A model generated the notes under the pieces. That model did no database searches. It saw nothing but the letters and a program-made list of their open reading frames with translations, and had not been told where the DNA came from. This document shows, piece by piece, positions 47,910-57,053 of a DNA stretch of 64,000 nt; the stretch's first letter is position 1, and every line of letters starts with the position of its first letter. The translations under genes were made by a program, and so were the position numbers. Source of the stretch: Enterobacter sp. kpr-6 (lineage in GTDB: Bacteria > Pseudomonadota > Gammaproteobacteria > Enterobacterales > Enterobacteriaceae); the NCBI RefSeq assembly GCF_900116015.1, contig NZ_FOYH01000002.1, forward strand, positions 1 to 64,000, in the 5' to 3' direction.

Positions 47910-48166
47910 GATAAACAGCCCTGCGTTAATGAGTTATCGGCATGATTATCCAATTCTGGAGGGATTTTAATTGGATGAATAGTGGGTGAAATAGGGGGTT
48001 ATTTGCATTGATGGACAGAACAGAGAAGCGTATTTGTAACAATATGGGAAGAACTATAAGCGAATCAATAAGTCAGCAACATTTACCTCACAAAATGATG
48101 CGCTCAGGGCGTTAAGTTTTTTCTCATGGCAACGAGATTTTCCGTTGCCATGATTCGCGTCACTGA
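47910..48166 (-). promoter_or_regulatory. fliA upstream region with a sigma-28 -10 element
   Basis: GCCGATAA (47941-47934, minus strand) matches the sigma-28 -10, consistent with autoregulation of fliA; the -35 half is not convincing. The rest is AT-rich and should hold FlhDC sites. An inverted repeat GGCAACG/CGTTGCC (48127-48149) near the end of the FkbM gene lacks a T run. Confidence 0.4.
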
Positions 48167-49234
48167 CTAGCGTTTGGGAATAAAGTAATAAACCGTCTCA
48201 AGTACGCCTTCGGTATAGTGGCGCATATAAAGCGAGTAATCTTCACGCATTGAAAAAACCAGCTCAGGTATTTTCCAGTAATCATCCACCCGGTGATAAG
48301 CACAAATGGCAAGCGTCGGATGATGTGTTGAAATGGTATTGCGCGCCCCTTCCAGTGCTGCACCTTCATGGCCTTCCACATCCATTTTGATAAAGGTTAC
48401 CGGCTCGCTGATTAATGAATCAATGGTATCCACATTGATGACAATATCACCATTTTCATCAAGATGTGACCAACTTCCTGACGAGGTAAAGGTGAGGGTT
48501 TCTTTTTTATCTGATGCACCATACGGATGAAAATGGATATCCCGTACTGCGTTTAATTTTTCAGTAATGGCCGCCATTTGTTTAGGCTCAGGCTCAAACA
48601 GATGAACGCTACGGTAATCGGGGCAACGACGGATAAATTCCCGTGCCGTTTCGCCATCAAAACTGCCAACATCAACAAATACCGCTTTCCCCGGCGCTAA
48701 ATCAACAAACGGCTCAAAATAACTTTCTTGAGGGCGGAAGGAAAAATATTCCATCACACGTAAATCTTCTTCCAGGCGAAACTGCACAAGGCGGGAGAAC
48801 GTTTCACGCGATGGCTCATCCGCCAGCAGGTTCAGAATGCGATCATATTTATCTTTATTGCACTCGTAATCTTTTTTAAAGGCTGAAGACGGAACAAATG
48901 CGCAATCTTTAAGCGGATAGTGAACATGATTTTTAAAGGTAAAATAGTCGATAAAACGTTTACCGCTTTTTTCCAGCAGACGATTTACGCTGACCGGACG
49001 ACCATCAACAATTGACGACACCACAATAGCATTGTCCGGCACATCGGCCATTCTCACGACCGGAATTCCGGCAAAAGAAGATGCCGGGGTAAAATCATCA
49101 ATCACACCATCGGGCGTGATATGTTCCACGATGCTGGCAGCATAAGGCGTTGTGCCGAAAATATAACGCGGAGCATCGCCGCGCATAAACACATCGCAGA
49201 GCTGTTGCATGGACTCGCTGCAGGTAGTCATCAT
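48167..49234 (-). CDS. FkbM-family methyltransferase of the flagellin-modification island
   Basis: The ATG at 49234 follows GAGG by five bases; 355 residues. The C-terminal half is an FkbM methyltransferase: VFVDVGSFDGETAREFIRRC (SAM motif I), SVHLFEPEPKQ, VDTIDSLISEPVTFIKMDVE and GHEGAALEGARNTI. The N-terminal 110 residues (YIFGTTPYAASIVEHITPDG) look like a small Rossmann-type module. It probably O-methylates the glycan put on flagellin. Last gene of the minus-strand island, ending before fliA. Confidence 0.85.
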   Translation of the reverse strand: MMTTCSESMQQLCDVFMRGDAPRYIFGTTPYAASIVEHITPDGVIDDFTPASSFAGIPVVRMADVPDNAIVVSSIVDGRPVSVNRLLEKSGKRFIDYFTFKNHVHYPLKDCAFVPSSAFKKDYECNKDKYDRILNLLADEPSRETFSRLVQFRLEEDLRVMEYFSFRPQESYFEPFVDLAPGKAVFVDVGSFDGETAREFIRRCPDYRSVHLFEPEPKQMAAITEKLNAVRDIHFHPYGASDKKETLTFTSSGSWSHLDENGDIVINVDTIDSLISEPVTFIKMDVEGHEGAALEGARNTISTHHPTLAICAYHRVDDYWKIPELVFSMREDYSLYMRHYTEGVLETVYYFIPKR

Positions 49235-49250
49235 AAAAACCTCAATACAA

Positions 49251-50528
49251 TCATTTGATATAAAAATCGACCGCGTCAACATCCAGCACCAGAACATCAT
49301 CCCGTTGTGCTACATCCAGTCGCTCCGGAAAATAGTTATCAATAAAAATCGCCGGGCCGGTGATATACGATGATTTTTTTTCATTCTCTTGCAGATGAAT
49401 AATCTCATCGAACAGTAATGGCGAAATAGCCGCCTGATTTAATGTGTCAGCCGGCAGGCTTTCATGCCGGGTAATTAAATGGAGCGTTTTTCCGCTGGCA
49501 CGGCTTTGATATAAAAAAGCGACCGCTACAGGATTAGGCTGTCCGTTAATTATCAGCGTATCGTCGAGATCGATATAAACACGCTGATAATTCAACGGGG
49601 TAAACGCCCGCGTTTTGATAGAACGTTCGATATACGCCACATGCGGCGTCACCAGCGGCGACACATCGCGGCCCATATAATCATGCAACGCCATCAGCGG
49701 TAAATTTACCCCCAGCGCCCGCGCTGCGATCATGGTTCCGGCGACGCGGCAGGATATTTCCAGCAGTTTCCAGCGCTGATTATGATCCTGTTTCAACTGG
49801 AAAAACCACGGGCCACGCAGCGTCAGCCGGGCGTTGATCTCCGCTGCTATAGTCATGATCTCGTCATCTGCAACAACGGGTTGCGAGCGCATGGCGATTC
49901 CCGCCCGGATCCGCTCCCGCGTACGCGGACCGGCCCAGACCAGCTTCCCGTCGCGGTTCGTGAAACAGTCCACCGTCAGCTCTTTGCCCGGCAAATATTC
50001 AACCACCACCGGCATGTCCATCGTCGCACGGGCCTCTGCAAGCTCGCGGGCATCGTGCGCCAGCGTCACCCCATTACCGCCCTGCCCGCAATCCGGTTTA
50101 ACAATGACCGGCCAGCATTCAGGCTGTGCGCCTTGGGCAACAACGGCGGGAACCCACGGCGCACCGGCAAACAGGCCATAAGTCAGGCTCTTGCGGCGGG
50201 CAATCTGCGTGGTATGCGGATCGCCATTCACCAGATAACAGCCCGCCAGATCGGTCATACCCGCCAGTTTTTCGCAGACGGTGTCATGCGTGGCAAAAAT
50301 AACGTCAATCTGCTGAGTAATAAGCAAATCGCGGAAATAAGCGTCGAAATCAGGTGCATGGATAAATGGCACGTCACCAATATAATCAGCAAAGTGAAAC
50401 CGGCCATGATCGTCACAACTCGACGCGCCAATAAGCCGGTTAACATGCAGGGAATAACGCAGCGACTGAGCAATTTCACCCGCATTTTCAGAACCACAGG
50501 GAAAAACCAGTACGTTTAATTTTTTCAT
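49251..50528 (-). CDS. ATP-grasp enzyme fused to a HAD-like domain
   Basis: A 425-residue fusion. Residues 1-290 are an ATP-grasp ligase of the carbamoyl-phosphate-synthase type: CWPVIVKPDCGQGGNGVTLA, PVVVEYLPGKELTVDCFTNR, and the metal-binding LLEISCRVAGTMIAARALG. Residues 310-425 resemble a HAD phosphatase: YIDLDDTLIINGQPNPVAV (nucleophile Asp and DxDxT), then HLITRHESLPADTLN and AIFIDNYFPERLDV. It could ligate an amino acid or acyl group to an amino-sugar and remove a phosphate. The substrate is unknown. Confidence 0.8.
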   Translation of the reverse strand: MKKLNVLVFPCGSENAGEIAQSLRYSLHVNRLIGASSCDDHGRFHFADYIGDVPFIHAPDFDAYFRDLLITQQIDVIFATHDTVCEKLAGMTDLAGCYLVNGDPHTTQIARRKSLTYGLFAGAPWVPAVVAQGAQPECWPVIVKPDCGQGGNGVTLAHDARELAEARATMDMPVVVEYLPGKELTVDCFTNRDGKLVWAGPRTRERIRAGIAMRSQPVVADDEIMTIAAEINARLTLRGPWFFQLKQDHNQRWKLLEISCRVAGTMIAARALGVNLPLMALHDYMGRDVSPLVTPHVAYIERSIKTRAFTPLNYQRVYIDLDDTLIINGQPNPVAVAFLYQSRASGKTLHLITRHESLPADTLNQAAISPLLFDEIIHLQENEKKSSYITGPAIFIDNYFPERLDVAQRDDVLVLDVDAVDFYIK

Positions 50529-51526
50529 TAATTTTCATCCCTTCTGCTGTTAGCCATGACCACGGCCCGAACAATATCACTGACCCTGTTCATATCGTCT
50601 TCGCTGTAGCGCTGATCGCAGGGAAGCGGGATCATGTGATGGATAAAACCGATCTCTGCGCTGCCCGGTGCAACGCGGGGTAACGCATCCTGCCAGTAGG
50701 TCGCGACAAAAACGCCCTGCTCAATTAATGGCGCATGTAAATTTTGCGCCGGGAAATAGAACGGATAACAGAATGGCCCGCTCACGCTGTGCGGCGGAAA
50801 ACAAAAGGCATTCAGATCGCCGAGTCGCTGATGCAGCAAGTGGTAATTGCGCTCGCGAATACGCTTAACCGACGCGTAATCCACCGAAAGCAGAATTCTT
50901 TCCGTTAATGCCGACATGCGACTGGCGCTAATTTCCTCAAGGGAAGACTCCGCCTGCGAAAATGCGGCATAGCCGCTACGGGTATCAAATTCATGCTGGA
51001 GCAGCAGATGTGCCGAACGGTGCAGCGTCTCGCGATCCTGTGCATCCGGTTGCGGCATTGCAACGGCCGTTTCCAGTAATCCGCCATCCGCCACGCCAAA
51101 AAACTTGCGCGGGGAATAGATCGTCGCCAGCACGGGCAAGGGGCGGGCAAAAAAAGCCTGCGAGTGATCGAAAATAATTCTGTCAGCGGGCAGCGTCGCC
51201 ATTAATTTTTCTTTTACGTCCGCGCCCTGGCCTAAATAATCGACATATAACAGGTAGTCATCTGCCGCAAGCCGTGACGGTAATTGCGGATAATAGCGCT
51301 CATCAATCGTATACCAGGCAATGGATATGCCGGCGGACTGCACAGCATCAACGACGCTCTGGCAGATCAACTGCGGCATCCATAATCGTTGCGGACGGAC
51401 GGTCGTTAACAGGTGAAATAAGGCGCTGCGTGCTGAACGGTATTGTTTTGCCTGCGGATACCAGGCTTTTCCCGGTGGAGGTAATTCTAAAGGAAAATAA
51501 CCGCCGTAGGTTCTGGAGTCAGTCAT
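50528..51526 (-). CDS. Divergent PLP aminotransferase-like protein
   Basis: 332 residues from the ATG at 51526 (a longer frame to 51565 exists; neither has a strong ribosome site). The order of features resembles DegT/DnrJ aminotransferases: RSARSALFHLLTTVRPQRLW in place of the Gly/Thr PLP-phosphate loop, DYLLYVDYLGQ, IIFDHSQAFFA and IYSPRKFFGVADGGLLET with the candidate PLP lysine. Several usual residues are missing or shifted, so it may be a diverged or non-catalytic relative. It shares its first base with the ATP-grasp stop. Confidence 0.65.
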   Translation of the reverse strand: MTDSRTYGGYFPLELPPPGKAWYPQAKQYRSARSALFHLLTTVRPQRLWMPQLICQSVVDAVQSAGISIAWYTIDERYYPQLPSRLAADDYLLYVDYLGQGADVKEKLMATLPADRIIFDHSQAFFARPLPVLATIYSPRKFFGVADGGLLETAVAMPQPDAQDRETLHRSAHLLLQHEFDTRSGYAAFSQAESSLEEISASRMSALTERILLSVDYASVKRIRERNYHLLHQRLGDLNAFCFPPHSVSGPFCYPFYFPAQNLHAPLIEQGVFVATYWQDALPRVAPGSAEIGFIHHMIPLPCDQRYSEDDMNRVSDIVRAVVMANSRRDEN

Positions 51527-51530
51527 CGCG

Positions 51531-52220
51531 TCAGTCTGCGTAGTGATACTGTTGCATGGCCTCAACGATCGTCGCGGGCGTGCAATGCATCAACACATCA
51601 ATAATCGAAAGATAAGGCACAAATTCATGCTCCCCTTGCGGATAAACATAATTTTGCGCGGCCAGAAAACGCAGCGAAATACCCTGTGCGGCGAAAGCAT
51701 CCACGTTATAAAGATGGCGGCCACCGGTGCTGTTCACGTAGGTGGTGGCATTCAGCGCCTTGCACATCCCGATGACTTTATTCTCAGCATTTTCAGCGCG
51801 ATCGTAATGAAGCTCGCTGGCGCGGATAATTTTCCGTTGCACCCCGGTGTACGCCAGAATACGTTCAATAGCCATGTGACAGCAGGCGGTAATATCGCGC
51901 GTGTCCTGCCGTAATACCGATTCAATCAGCGGCATGACCTCCTGAAAATATGGCGCTTTACGGTAGTTCTGCGCGAGCGTTTTCAGAAGTTTATCGGCCT
52001 TGTCGAAAGAGAGTTCACCGATACGTTTAAACGAAGAGGCTCCCGGCACAGGCAGCGTAAATCGCAGCGCCTCACCCGACGAAAGAATGCTGTTACGGTT
52101 GATATACCCCTGCTTAATAAAGCAGGCGTCGTCATACAGTACAAAAATGTCTGACTGATAAATAAGCTGAAAATAGCCAATCCACGGAAAAAGATACGGC
52201 TGCATGATTGATACATTCAT
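51531..52220 (-). CDS. WbqC-like family protein
   Basis: A 229-residue protein (MNVSIMQPYLFPWIGYFQLI). The opening, IFVLYDDACFIKQGYINRNS and CKALNATTYVNSTGGRHLY match the WbqC-like family, found in O-antigen and flagellin-modification clusters. Its biochemical role is not settled; it has been proposed to act on amino-sugar side groups. It lies between the two aminotransferase-type genes. Confidence 0.85.
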   Translation of the reverse strand: MNVSIMQPYLFPWIGYFQLIYQSDIFVLYDDACFIKQGYINRNSILSSGEALRFTLPVPGASSFKRIGELSFDKADKLLKTLAQNYRKAPYFQEVMPLIESVLRQDTRDITACCHMAIERILAYTGVQRKIIRASELHYDRAENAENKVIGMCKALNATTYVNSTGGRHLYNVDAFAAQGISLRFLAAQNYVYPQGEHEFVPYLSIIDVLMHCTPATIVEAMQQYHYAD

Positions 52221-52238
52221 CGTCTTTTCCCGCGTACT

Positions 52239-53384
52239 TTAAACAGCCTCATCAAGGTTTTGCCCGGCACCCGCGAGCGTTGCGGATTTAATAATATCGG
52301 CAATTTTTACCTGCACCTCACGCTCAAGATCCGGGTAAATAGGCAGACAAAGGATCTCGTTCGCCACGGTATTCGCGACAGGAAGCAGCGCCTGCGTTGC
52401 ACTACTTAATCCGCGGTACATCGGGAAGCTGCTGATTAACGGGTAGAAATAACGCCGCGTCATAATGTTATTTTGTTTAAGCAGCGCATAAAGCTCATCG
52501 CGGCTTAACGGATAATCTGCGGTAATTCTTATCGGATAATAGGCGTGGTTCCAGTGCGTTTCCTCAGCAACCGAAATCAGATTCACGCCAGGAATATCAG
52601 CCAACAGCTCTGAATAATGTTCGCCAAGCTGCGCGCGTTGTTCCAGCGCACGATCGATATGTTGCAGTTGCAGCAGACCAAATGCCGCCTGGACTTCGTT
52701 CATTTTTCCGTTGATACCCGCCGCCACGACGGTGGTTTCATCGGCAAATCCGAAGTTCTTTAAATAGTCGATGCGTTTTTTCATTTTCGCATCGCGGCAG
52801 ATAATCGCCCCGCCCTCAATGGTGTTAAACACCTTGGTGGCGTGGAAGCTCAAAATCGACAGATCGCCGTGCTCAAGAATGGTTTGCCCGTTTTGCTTCA
52901 CGCCAAACGCATGCGCCGCGTCATAAATCACTTTAAGCCCGTAGATGTCAGCGATTTCCTGAATGCGATTCACATTGCACGGCACGCCGTAACAGTGAAC
53001 GGGTAAAATTGCGGTGGTTTCCGGGGTGATGGCCTGCTCGATCTTTTCCGGATCGAGATTGCAGGTAACCGGATCGATATCGACAAATACTGGGGTCAGT
53101 CCGTTCCACAGCAGAGTGTGCGACGTCGCCACGAAAGAGTACGGCGTGGTAATCACCTCGCCTGTCACACGCAGCGCCTGAAGCGCGGTCAGTAGTGCGA
53201 GCGTACCGTTAGAGAATAAGCACAGGTGTTCAACCCCGAGATAGTCCGCTAAGGCCTGCTCTAACTGCTGATGGAAAGGGCCCGCATTGGTTAAATGCTT
53301 ATTTTGCCAAATCTGCTCCAGATAAGGGATAAACTCTTCCAACGGTGGAAGCAGCGGGCTTGTCACATAAACAGCCTTTTCCAT
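52239..53384 (-). CDS. DegT/DnrJ/EryC1-family sugar aminotransferase
   Basis: 381 residues from the ATG at 53384 (GAGGAG five bases upstream; GTG two codons earlier is the alternative). A complete PLP enzyme: LCLFSNGTLALLTALQAL, ITTPYSFVATSHTLLWNGL, VIYDAAHAFGVKQNG (PLP Asp), and SILSFHATKVFNTIEGGAII with the catalytic Lys. It converts a nucleotide keto-sugar to an amino-sugar, so an amino-deoxy sugar in the flagellin glycan is likely. Confidence 0.92.
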   Translation of the reverse strand: MEKAVYVTSPLLPPLEEFIPYLEQIWQNKHLTNAGPFHQQLEQALADYLGVEHLCLFSNGTLALLTALQALRVTGEVITTPYSFVATSHTLLWNGLTPVFVDIDPVTCNLDPEKIEQAITPETTAILPVHCYGVPCNVNRIQEIADIYGLKVIYDAAHAFGVKQNGQTILEHGDLSILSFHATKVFNTIEGGAIICRDAKMKKRIDYLKNFGFADETTVVAAGINGKMNEVQAAFGLLQLQHIDRALEQRAQLGEHYSELLADIPGVNLISVAEETHWNHAYYPIRITADYPLSRDELYALLKQNNIMTRRYFYPLISSFPMYRGLSSATQALLPVANTVANEILCLPIYPDLEREVQVKIADIIKSATLAGAGQNLDEAV

Positions 53385-53482
53385 ACTCACTCCTCTGAGG
53401 CACGCTCTGCGATAGGTTTGTGACTATCATAGGGCGTGCCCGCAGCATCAATTCAAGAAATAACCCATGATTTAGGTGCCTT

Positions 53483-56400
53483 TTACCCGCCCAGCGTTTG
53501 TTTCACGCTAAAGCTGGTCACCTCATCACCCCGGCAGTAACGTGCCCACGCTTCACGCAGTGCCACTTCAAAGTAGTGAGCAGGACTGACATCCGGCTGA
53601 GCGTACGCCAGAGCACGATCGCGCAGTGACAGTCGCGTGTTGTTTAAGCCGTCAATATCTGCGGCGATCTCAACGGCGCGGGCCACATACGCCTCTTCGG
53701 ATGTCACCACATATTCATCCAGACCAAACTGACGCATCCCCGCCGCGCCCTGGCGCATAATTGGCGTTTGCCCGGCGTAAGTCAGCGTCGGCACGCCCAT
53801 CATGGTGGCGTAGTTCGCCGTGGTTCCCCCCGGATACGGGAAGGTATCCAGCAGCAGATCCACTTCACCGTGCATCTGCAAATATTCGGTCAGCGTGGTG
53901 CGTTTACGCATGATCAGACGTGAAGCATCAATACCCCGTTCGGCGAAGCGGGCAATAAAGCGCTGGCTCATCTCATCGTCAGCCATGCTGCCGATCAGCA
54001 TTCGCGCGTTTTCACAGCGTTTAAGCACCTCAGCCCAGACGTCCAGCACCGCGTCGTTAATTTTTCCGGTACGGTTGAAGCTACCGAAGGTGAAATACCC
54101 GTTGCTGAGCGCAGGCGCTGGCACGACGTCCGGCGCATCGCCAAACAGCGTGAACTGATTATTGAACGGCAGGTAGATCAGCGCCTCGCTAAACTGGCTT
54201 TCCAGCTCGCCCGGCCGGGCCAGCGAGTCGGCAATCATGTAGTAATCCATCTCGTCGAGACCGGTCGTACCAAGGTAGCCAATGGTCGAGATCGACACTG
54301 GTGCAGGCTTAAGACTAAACGCCAGCAGGCGGTTGTAGTCCGTATGCCCGGAGAGATCGATAACGATATCAATCTGATCCTGATGAATACGTTTTGCCAG
54401 TTCCAGCGGGCTCATATGCTGTGCTTCACACCAGCCTGCCGCTTTATCGCGTAGCGCCTCGCTAACATGATCGTAACGGTTTGAGGTCTGGTAGGCGTAC
54501 AGCGAAAATTGCTCAGGATTAAGCGCATCCCAGACGGGACGAATAAAGTTTGTCACCGGATGCAGACCCAGATCGCCGGAAACAAAGCCCACGCGCAGCG
54601 GCCGGTGTGGATCTTTCTCGTTAGCGAGCGGCAGCACCGTGCCCTGCTGTTTAGCCCAGCGCGTCGCCGTGCGACCGAAACGCTGATGTTCAGCAAAGAG
54701 ATATTCCGGGCTAATCGTCGTTGAATGCAGAAGACCAAATAAATAGTTAGTGACGTACACCATCTCATTCGGCGCACTTTCACAGGTTTTACGCAGCCAG
54801 ACGATCGCCTCTTCCCAGCGCGACTGCGCGCCGAGGATCGCACCCAGATAGGCCAGCGAAACGGTGTGCGCCGGATTCAGCGCCAGCGCTTTACGCGCGC
54901 ATTTTTCAGCCACGTCAAACTGATTGCCCTCTTTGGTCAGCGCGCAGAGCAGCGACCAGAGTTTGGCACTGGAGGCATTAAAGCGCAGGCAGTAACGGGT
55001 GATTTTTTCCGCCATCCAGTAGTGCTGCATACGCCAGAGCTGCGTGGCGTAGTCGTAATAGAATCCCCATTGCGTGGATTCAATCGATATCGCTTTGGTG
55101 ATGGACGCCAGCGCGTCGCTGTAGCGATCCTGACGGGCGAACACCTGCGCCTGCCGATGCCAGACGTGCGGGTTGCCTGGCAGGGACTGGATCAGACTGG
55201 TGGCGAGTTCAGCGGCACCAACGTTGTCACCCTGGTTAAGAAGCTGATTAAGCTTTTTCTCCGTTTTATCGTCCACGTCATCAAACTGGCTGTTACCGGC
55301 GTGTTTTTTCCGCGCACGGGCGTCAGTTTTAATGGTCTGCGTTACGCGGAAGGCATCTTCCATCCCGTAATGGGTAAACATCATCAGGCTGTTGATCGAC
55401 AGCACGCTGGTATTGGACGGTTGCAGGCCGATGACCTGCTGCAGATACTTCTGCCAGGCGCGTGAAGAACCGGTCAGCACGCCTTTATCGCGCAACATTT
55501 TCAGCATACCGAACGTCGCGGGCTCCGGCGTTAACGCACCCCGCGCCAGAAAATCCTGCTGCTCTGCGGTGAGTTCAATCGCCTGATGCCAGAAGTTAAA
55601 GCTCACAGTGACCGGTTGCTGCGGATCGCTAAGTGCAGCCAGTCCCGGCAGCACTTTCAGCGCATTATTACTGCTCTGGCTGTACGGGCATGGGCCATAG
55701 CTAAAGAACAGGGATTTCGATCCCTGCATGAACAGCGACCACAGCACGCCGGCGACCTGGTCGGCGTGCTTGTCGTTTTTCTCTTCCGGCAAGGCGGTGT
55801 GCAACACAATCTGCGAAAACGACAGGCTCATCGGCCAGACTTCGCCGAGGGCATCGAGCACGCGCAAGGTTAACGCGTGATCGGTGGTCATCAGCGAACC
55901 GGTGGCCGTGATCAGCGCGTTTTGCGGTTTGTTGTCTTTGAATAAACGCTGGAAACTACCGGCCCAGTTCAGCTCTTTGATCTGCTTTTTGTTCGGCAGC
56001 GGCAGCACGCAATCCCGGTGCTGCTCGCCCACCAGCAAACTAAAGCGCTGCTGGCGGTTGATCGCCACATCAAGATACTGCTGGCTCACCACTTTACTGG
56101 CCTGCGGGCTGATGGTGCGATGAAGTTGTTCCACGGTAGAGCCGTGGTGCGCGGGGATCTCGGTTAACGGTTCCGCATCACCCAGATAGACCAGCCCGTT
56201 GCGCTCGACCATCTGGTTAAAGTCCACCAGATAGGCGGCTTCATTGAGGCCGGAAAGGTATTTCAGCGACAGTTCGGTGTCGGTGAGGGTATCAATTTCT
56301 GCCAGCAACGGCAGAAGCCCTGCACGCAGCGGGTTGTCGTCACTCATCCCCAGCGACAGCCAGGTGGCGGCGGCGCGGGCGCTGTTGACCTTCTCTTCTT

Positions 56401-56944
56401 CGGTGGTGGCAAGGCTGCTGTGCAGGAGCATCGCATCACGAAGCGTTTCTTCACTGCGCGCGCCCGGATAGCAGGGCCACGTGAGGGCAATCAGTCCGTT
56501 CGGACTTAAATGCTGTTTGCACCACGCCAGTACCGCTTCACGCGTGGCGCTGTCGAGGAGAGTAAACATCCCCTGCAAAATGATGTAGTCCTGCTCGCCC
56601 GGCGACACGCCGAGCAACTCGTCAAGTTGCAGGCAGTAAAGCTGGAGGTTAGTCAGTCCGCTGCGGGCAATCAGTTCCTGCCCCTGAGCGATGGATTCTG
56701 CCTCAATGTCGATGCCAATGACCGAGGAATTGGGCCAGGCAGCACAGAATGGCAGCAAATTTGCGCCCGTATCACATCCCAGCGTCAACACCCTGGCCGT
56801 CTCCAGAACCGGCGTGTCCATACCATACATTTTTGCTACCGCGCGTAAATATTGCGCAGATGCACGGCCATTAAGCGGCAGCGCCAGTGCCTGGGCAGCG
56901 GCTTGCTGGACGGCGGCGGGTTCAGTTACGTCAGTTGTCGTCAC
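53483..56944 (-). CDS. Methyltransferase-TPR-OGT type glycosyltransferase, probable flagellin glycosyltransferase
   Basis: An 1153-residue fusion starting at a GTG. Residues 20-190 are a class I methyltransferase (ARVLTLGCDTGANLLPFCAA, SVIGIDIEAESIAQGQEL). Residues about 220-520 match the methyltransferase regulatory region (NKKQIKELNWAGSFQRLF, FNFWHQAIELTAEQQDFLAR). Residues 570-740 hold TPR repeats (WHRQAQVFARQDRYSDALAS, AHTVSLAYLGAILGAQSRWE). Residues 780-1130 are an OGT/SPINDLY-type GT41 domain: RVGFVSGDLGLHPVTNFIRP, DIVIDLSGHTDYNRLLAF, TLTEYLQMHGEVDLLLDTFP and YPGGTTANYATMMGVPTLTY. It likely transfers sugar to Ser/Thr of flagellin in the cytoplasm. It is next to fliC. Confidence 0.88.
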   Translation of the reverse strand: MTTTDVTEPAAVQQAAAQALALPLNGRASAQYLRAVAKMYGMDTPVLETARVLTLGCDTGANLLPFCAAWPNSSVIGIDIEAESIAQGQELIARSGLTNLQLYCLQLDELLGVSPGEQDYIILQGMFTLLDSATREAVLAWCKQHLSPNGLIALTWPCYPGARSEETLRDAMLLHSSLATTEEEKVNSARAAATWLSLGMSDDNPLRAGLLPLLAEIDTLTDTELSLKYLSGLNEAAYLVDFNQMVERNGLVYLGDAEPLTEIPAHHGSTVEQLHRTISPQASKVVSQQYLDVAINRQQRFSLLVGEQHRDCVLPLPNKKQIKELNWAGSFQRLFKDNKPQNALITATGSLMTTDHALTLRVLDALGEVWPMSLSFSQIVLHTALPEEKNDKHADQVAGVLWSLFMQGSKSLFFSYGPCPYSQSSNNALKVLPGLAALSDPQQPVTVSFNFWHQAIELTAEQQDFLARGALTPEPATFGMLKMLRDKGVLTGSSRAWQKYLQQVIGLQPSNTSVLSINSLMMFTHYGMEDAFRVTQTIKTDARARKKHAGNSQFDDVDDKTEKKLNQLLNQGDNVGAAELATSLIQSLPGNPHVWHRQAQVFARQDRYSDALASITKAISIESTQWGFYYDYATQLWRMQHYWMAEKITRYCLRFNASSAKLWSLLCALTKEGNQFDVAEKCARKALALNPAHTVSLAYLGAILGAQSRWEEAIVWLRKTCESAPNEMVYVTNYLFGLLHSTTISPEYLFAEHQRFGRTATRWAKQQGTVLPLANEKDPHRPLRVGFVSGDLGLHPVTNFIRPVWDALNPEQFSLYAYQTSNRYDHVSEALRDKAAGWCEAQHMSPLELAKRIHQDQIDIVIDLSGHTDYNRLLAFSLKPAPVSISTIGYLGTTGLDEMDYYMIADSLARPGELESQFSEALIYLPFNNQFTLFGDAPDVVPAPALSNGYFTFGSFNRTGKINDAVLDVWAEVLKRCENARMLIGSMADDEMSQRFIARFAERGIDASRLIMRKRTTLTEYLQMHGEVDLLLDTFPYPGGTTANYATMMGVPTLTYAGQTPIMRQGAAGMRQFGLDEYVVTSEEAYVARAVEIAADIDGLNNTRLSLRDRALAYAQPDVSPAHYFEVALREAWARYCRGDEVTSFSVKQTLGG

Positions 56945-57053
56945 GGAAAGGTCCTGTTTTCATGAAAGAGGTAAATCAGCATTACGATATCAAGGTGCAC
57001 GCGCAGCAATGGTGGAATAACCATGCGCCAAAGGCCTTAATTCCCGGCATTCC

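Noticed and set aside
48127-48149. Terminator of the FkbM gene
   Set aside because: The GGCAACG/CGTTGCC stem is good, but no T run follows on the minus strand, so an intrinsic terminator cannot be claimed.
56962-57050. Short plus frame MKEVNQHYDIKVHAQQWWNN before the repeat array
   Set aside because: Looks protein-like but has no ribosome site and runs into the 43-bp repeats. It might be a gene fossil, but nothing confirms that.
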